Assembly: GCA_031273145.1 (NCBI GenBank)
Contig: JAISSL010000234.1
Location: 1 to 5,733 of the forward strand
Direction of reading: 5' to 3'
Origin: Zoogloeaceae bacterium
Lineage (GTDB): Bacteria > Pseudomonadota > Gammaproteobacteria > Burkholderiales > Rhodocyclaceae
Length of the DNA: 5,733 nt
Positions 5,209 to 5,733 of the stretch are shown here, in pieces. The position numbers and the translations under genes were made by a program. The notes beneath the pieces were generated by a model. The model was given only the letters and a program-made list of their open reading frames with translations, searched no databases and had not been told where the DNA came from. Numbering within the stretch: position 1 is the stretch's first letter; each line of letters begins with the position of its first letter.

Positions 5209-5570
5209 GACGAGCCGCGCCGCTTGACCAGAAAATCCGGCGAAGCGGGCGCGTCGCGCCAAAGCTCTTCCAGATTATAGTAACGCCGCGCTTCCGGCTG
5301 CATCACATGCACGACCAGATCGCCCAAATCCAGCAGCACCCATTCGCCGCCCTCCTCGCCTTCCACCGACAATATTTCGCCGCCCGCCTCGCGTACCTTG
5401 TCCGCGACGTTTTTCGCAAGCGCCCGAACCTGTCGGCCAGAATCGCCACAGGCTATCACGATGCGGTCAAACAACGGCGTCAAGTGCGCGGTCTCCAGCA
5501 CCTCAATTTCCCGCCCCTTCACATCTTCCAGAGCAGCGACCACGATTTTCTGCAATTTTCGCAATTCCAT
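5205..5570 (-). CDS. rsfS: Ribosomal silencing factor RsfS
   Basis: RsfS binds ribosomal protein L14 (uL14) on the 50S subunit and blocks joining with the 30S subunit, reducing translation in slow growth or starvation. The 121-residue protein has the full family pattern: a start M-E-L-R-K-L, DVKGREIEVLE (16-26), FDRIVIACGDSGRQVRALA (34-52), and the C-terminal signature GEWVLLDLGDLVVHVMQPEAR followed by YYNLEELW. The last 15 or so residues, rich in Arg and Ser, extend past the conserved domain. The start at 5570 has only a weak purine stretch upstream (GAAGAA), but fits the family. It lies 20 bp after the nadD stop and overlaps rlmH by 4 bp, placing all three on one transcript. Confidence 0.96.
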   Translation of the reverse strand: MELRKLQKIVVAALEDVKGREIEVLETAHLTPLFDRIVIACGDSGRQVRALAKNVADKVREAGGEILSVEGEEGGEWVLLDLGDLVVHVMQPEARRYYNLEELWRDAPASPDFLVKRRGSS

Positions 5571-5590
5571 ATTCAGGGTTCTTCAAGGAT

Positions 5591-5733
5591 TCATGGAGAA
5601 AGGGATGAACGCAGAGGCGCGTACAGATTATGACGGATAATATATTCGCGCGCCGATTCCGGCAACAGGTAGCGAACGCTCGCCCCGGCAGACAATCGCG
5701 CCCGAATGAAAGAGGACGCAATAGCGAGCGGCG
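5591..5733 (-). CDS. nadD: Nicotinate-nucleotide adenylyltransferase NadD, C-terminal fragment
   Basis: NadD joins ATP and nicotinate mononucleotide to make deamido-NAD in NAD synthesis. Only the last 46 codons are inside the window, in the frame ending with TGA at 5593-5591. The fragment reads I-A-S-S-F-I-R, then A-R-L-S-A-G-A-S-V-R-Y-L-L-P-E and E-Y-I-I-R-H-N-L-Y, which match the C-terminal ISSTxIR motif and the VRYLLP...YI..H.LY tail of the family. The first Ser of the usual ISS/ISA motif is Ala here, a minor departure. The tail runs about ten residues past the usual H-x-L-Y end. Position just upstream of rsfS is the classic arrangement and supports the call. Confidence 0.88.
   Translation of the reverse strand, partial: PLAIASSFIRARLSAGASVRYLLPESAREYIIRHNLYAPLRSSLSP

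Noticed and set aside
5209..5262. An N-terminal extension of RlmH to 5262
   Set aside because: The extra 18 residues lie wholly inside rsfS, read like a GC-rich shadow, and are absent from the family; the ATG at 5208 gives the normal length.
5503..5721. A 72-codon minus-strand frame across the nadD-rsfS junction
   Set aside because: The true nadD frame is in another register and shows the NadD C-terminal motif; this frame overlaps both nadD and rsfS and resembles nothing.

Overview
The window suggests a betaproteobacterium, by inference from gene order and protein style only. The right end carries nadD-rsfS-rlmH on the minus strand, a gene order that in many Betaproteobacteria continues with maf and an RNase G gene. 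The RsfS and RlmH proteins read like betaproteobacterial versions, and several 20-bp palindromes match the form of the neisserial dRS3 repeat. The coding DNA is moderately GC-rich.

Layout from left to right. Positions 1-1662 (minus strand) hold mltG, a secreted cysteine-containing protein of unknown function, and a DUF4124 protein cut by the left edge. They are packed with a 2-bp gap and then an ATGA overlap, so this is a compact envelope operon. Positions 1663-1924 form a divergent intergenic region with a candidate mltG promoter, an orphan hairpin plus T-run on the plus strand, and a promoter overlapped by a palindromic operator. Positions 1925-2589 (plus) encode a type II toxin-antitoxin pair, a Phd/YefM-family antitoxin and a VapC-like PIN-domain RNase, overlapping by GTGA. 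Positions 2602-3246 (minus) hold maf, which carries an in-frame TAA inside its conserved N-terminal substrate-binding motif. Positions 3364-4194 (minus) encode an unrecognised membrane protein with its own candidate promoter. Positions 4375-4734 contain five dRS3-like palindromes and a 156-bp composite element duplicated in tandem, which abuts the rlmH stop codon. Positions 4735-5733 (minus) hold rlmH, rsfS and the C-terminal end of nadD.

How it fits together. nadD makes the NAD precursor NaAD, rsfS and rlmH act on the large ribosomal subunit, and maf would clean noncanonical or excess nucleotides. Here the usual rlmH-maf adjacency is broken by about 1.5 kb of repeats plus a membrane-protein gene, and the cut-off maf carries a nonsense codon. 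The region downstream of maf holds a convergent toxin-antitoxin module instead of an RNase G gene. The most economical reading is a remodelled housekeeping operon whose distal gene is being lost or is expressed in an unusual way. No CRISPR array, rRNA, tRNA or transposase gene is visible.
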